This document shows, piece by piece, positions 62,142 to 64,000 of a stretch of 64,000 nt of DNA. The position numbers and the translations under genes are program-made. The first letter of the stretch is position 1, and each line of letters starts with the position of its first letter. The DNA is from Anaerobacillus arseniciselenatis (GTDB lineage Bacteria > Bacillota > Bacilli > Bacillales > Anaerobacillaceae). Where the stretch lies: positions 62,001 to 126,000 of the forward strand of contig NZ_MLQQ01000026.1 in assembly GCF_001865995.1 (NCBI RefSeq), written 5' to 3'. Below the pieces are notes generated by a model. The model was given only the letters and a program-made list of their open reading frames with translations, was not told the DNA's origin and searched no databases.

Positions 62142-64000
62142 GTGAGTCAAATACAAACAAACCGAAAAGTATATTTACAAGATAAACCGAGACATGTAGC
62201 CAGGGAAGAGTTTATTAATAACGTAACGTTAACTCCTGAAATCGAAAACATTCGTACGAATAAGGCTCTAGGTAGAGTAACAGCTTTACCTATTTTTGCT
62301 AATATTTCTACACCTCATTATCACGCGTCTGCGATGGATGGGATTGCTGTTCGTGCTGAAAATACGTATGAGGCACATGAACAACGTCCGCTCCATTTGA
62401 AAAAAGACAGCGATTTTAAATATGTTGATACAGGAAACCCGATCCCTAATGAGTTTAATGCGGTTATTATCGTCGAGGAACTTCAGGAAATTGATGCTGA
62501 AACGGTTGAAATTATTGTTCCGGCAACACCGTGGCAAAACATTCGTCCTGTCGGTGAAGATGTTGTTTGTGGCGAAATGATTTTACCTCAAGGCCATACG
62601 TTAAGACCTGCTGATTTAGGAGCGTTACTCGCAGGTGGCGTCCAAGAGCTTCCTGTTGTAAAAAAACCGAAAGTAGCGATTTTACCGACGGGAAATGAGC
62701 TTAGACAACCAGGTGCTCCCCTCGAACCAGGGAATATTATTGAGTTTAACGGGACAGTATTTGCTGGTTTTGTAGAAGAGTGGGGAGGAGACCCATTACT
62801 TTCTGATATTACTGTTGATGACCCAGATCATATTCGAACGGCGATTGAAAAAGGTGCCGAAGAAGCCGACGTAATTATTATTAATGCAGGTTCATCTGCT
62901 GGTTCAAAAGATTACACATACCATGTCATTAATGAACTAGGTGAAGTTTATACGCACGGAATTGCAACTCGGCCAGGGAAGCCCGTGATTTTGGGAGAAG
63001 TGAAAGGAAAACCGATTATCGGAGTTCCGGGATATCCAGTTTCTGCATATTTAGCGCTAGAGTGGTTCCTCCGCCCTCTTCTTTATCATTATCAAGGCAT
63101 TCAAGAACCGGAGCGGGAAACGTTGAAAGTACGTCTCGGGCGTAGAGTTGTTTCAAATATGGGCGCAGAAGATTTTGTTCGCATGAACGTCGGTTATGTT
63201 AACGGTGAATTTATCGCTAATCCTTTAACACGAGCAGCAGGTGTGACGATGTCGATGGTTCGAGCTGATGGTGTTCTAGTCGTACCGCCGGATAGTTTAG
63301 GATTAGAACAAGGCGAAGAAGTGGAAGTTGAGCTTTATAAACCGGTCGACGCACTAAAAAAAGCGGTTTTATTTACTGGGAGTCATGATTTAACAATCGA
63401 CATCGTTTCTTCGTTATTAAGAAGACGAGACGTGAACCGCCAAGTCATTTCTTCACATGTTGGTAGTTTGGCTGGACTAATGGCCATTAGAAAAGGTGAA
63501 GCTCATGTGACTGGAGTTCACCTTCTAGATCCTGAGACAGAAACGTATAATGTACCATACATCGAAAAATATTTAGCAGGACAACAAGTGGTGCACATTC
63601 CGTTTTTAAAAAGAGAGCAAGGTTGGATCGTTCCGAAAGGAAACCCACTTTCGATTAATAAGATTGATGACATTGTTGAGAAAGGAGGGGCCTACGTAAA
63701 CCGGCAACGTGGAGCTGGAACACGTATTTTATTTGACTCACTACTCAAACAACATTCGTTAACCTCAGAGCAAATTCAAGGTTACGAAAGAGAAATGTTT
63801 TCGCACTTAAGTGTTGCTGCTGAAGTAAAAGAAAAAGAAAATAGTGTTGGTTTAGGGGTTTATTCTGCTGCACAAACAATGGGGCTTGATTTTATTCCTG
63901 TTGCTGACGAAAATTATGACTTAGTCATGACAAATAGCTTTTATGAAAGTGATGCAGGTCAACAGTTAATGGAAGTGATCCGTTCAACTGAATTTAAGCA
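62142..64000 (+). CDS. MoeA-like protein fused to a periplasmic-binding-type domain, cut by the window end
   Basis: GTG 62142 follows TAGGAGGAGCC and the frame stays open to the last base, about 619 residues. Residues 1-400 are MoeA-like: HASAMDGIAVRAE, ILPTGNELR, NAGSSAGSKDY, GVPGYPVSAYLALEW. From about 405 comes a ligand-binding-type domain: FTGSHDLTIDIVSSLL, GSLAGLMAIRKGEAHVTGVHLLD, REQGWIVPKGNP. This MoeA plus PBP-like fusion is known in Firmicutes and archaea. It may favour tungsten, molybdenum or a sensing role; that is unproven. The C-terminus lies outside the window. Confidence 0.85.
   Translation, partial: MSQIQTNRKVYLQDKPRHVAREEFINNVTLTPEIENIRTNKALGRVTALPIFANISTPHYHASAMDGIAVRAENTYEAHEQRPLHLKKDSDFKYVDTGNPIPNEFNAVIIVEELQEIDAETVEIIVPATPWQNIRPVGEDVVCGEMILPQGHTLRPADLGALLAGGVQELPVVKKPKVAILPTGNELRQPGAPLEPGNIIEFNGTVFAGFVEEWGGDPLLSDITVDDPDHIRTAIEKGAEEADVIIINAGSSAGSKDYTYHVINELGEVYTHGIATRPGKPVILGEVKGKPIIGVPGYPVSAYLALEWFLRPLLYHYQGIQEPERETLKVRLGRRVVSNMGAEDFVRMNVGYVNGEFIANPLTRAAGVTMSMVRADGVLVVPPDSLGLEQGEEVEVELYKPVDALKKAVLFTGSHDLTIDIVSSLLRRRDVNRQVISSHVGSLAGLMAIRKGEAHVTGVHLLDPETETYNVPYIEKYLAGQQVVHIPFLKREQGWIVPKGNPLSINKIDDIVEKGGAYVNRQRGAGTRILFDSLLKQHSLTSEQIQGYEREMFSHLSVAAEVKEKENSVGLGVYSAAQTMGLDFIPVADENYDLVMTNSFYESDAGQQLMEVIRSTEFK

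Overview
The window is AT-rich Firmicute DNA, most likely from a spore-forming, facultatively anaerobic member of the Bacillaceae. Evidence: a KinB-like sporulation kinase, a YppG-like protein, Bacillus-type cysH-sat-cysP-cysC and YtrA/YtrB-type loci, strong AAGGAGG ribosome sites and TTG/GTG starts. A selenocysteine formate dehydrogenase and an NrfD/ferredoxin/TorD module point to anaerobic respiration. An Anaerobacillus-like alkaliphile would fit, but that is inference.

Layout. 1-7.7 kb: end of a respiratory molybdoenzyme locus (TorD-like chaperone end, polyferredoxin, NrfD membrane subunit), then a regulatory cassette of a PhnD-like binding lipoprotein, a histidine kinase and a NarL-type regulator, then a second polyferredoxin. 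7.8-8.7 kb: vanadium-haloperoxidase-like protein. 9.0-13.0 kb: sulfate assimilation operon cysH-sat-cysP-cysC behind a strong promoter and an attenuator-like leader. 13.3-14.8 kb: a GH13 glucosidase broken near its 3' end. 15-25 kb: tandem repeat, transporter, small glycine- or glutamine-rich proteins, aldehyde dehydrogenase, hydrolase, DUF3231 and ferritin-like proteins. 25.9-29.2 kb and 46.2-49.0 kb: two GntR/YtrA-type regulator plus ABC transporter operons. 29-45 kb: housekeeping and accessory genes (DMT exporters, LOG protein, methyltransferase, RDD protein, KinB-like kinase with a decayed paralog upstream, aldo/keto reductase, PepF, polysaccharide deacetylases, hemolysin-III-like protein, DSD1-like PLP enzyme). 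49-52.6 kb: DedA, CaiB/BaiF CoA-transferase, a 58-aa protein, a second deacetylase. 53.4-64.0 kb: fdhD, fdnGHI (in-frame UGA/Sec with a clear SECIS), fdhE, mobA, moeA and a MoeA-binding-protein fusion running off the end. This last block makes, matures and supplies cofactor to a membrane formate dehydrogenase that would feed electrons into quinone and on to reductases such as the one at the left edge.

The most unusual content is intergenic. A family of about 118-bp fold-back elements (called PAL-1 here) occurs at least ten times. Its arms differ between copies but change together, so pairing is conserved. A second family (PAL-2) keeps a loop motif while its stem sequence is entirely different in each copy. 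There are also two hairpin families built on TGTCTGACAC and GGGACTGTCC, three solo IS200/IS605-like right ends, and a perfect 51-bp-period tandem array. Two very short genes (27 and 58 aa) and a decayed kinase are also described. No tRNA, rRNA or CRISPR array was seen. All family assignments come from reading motifs; no database search was run.
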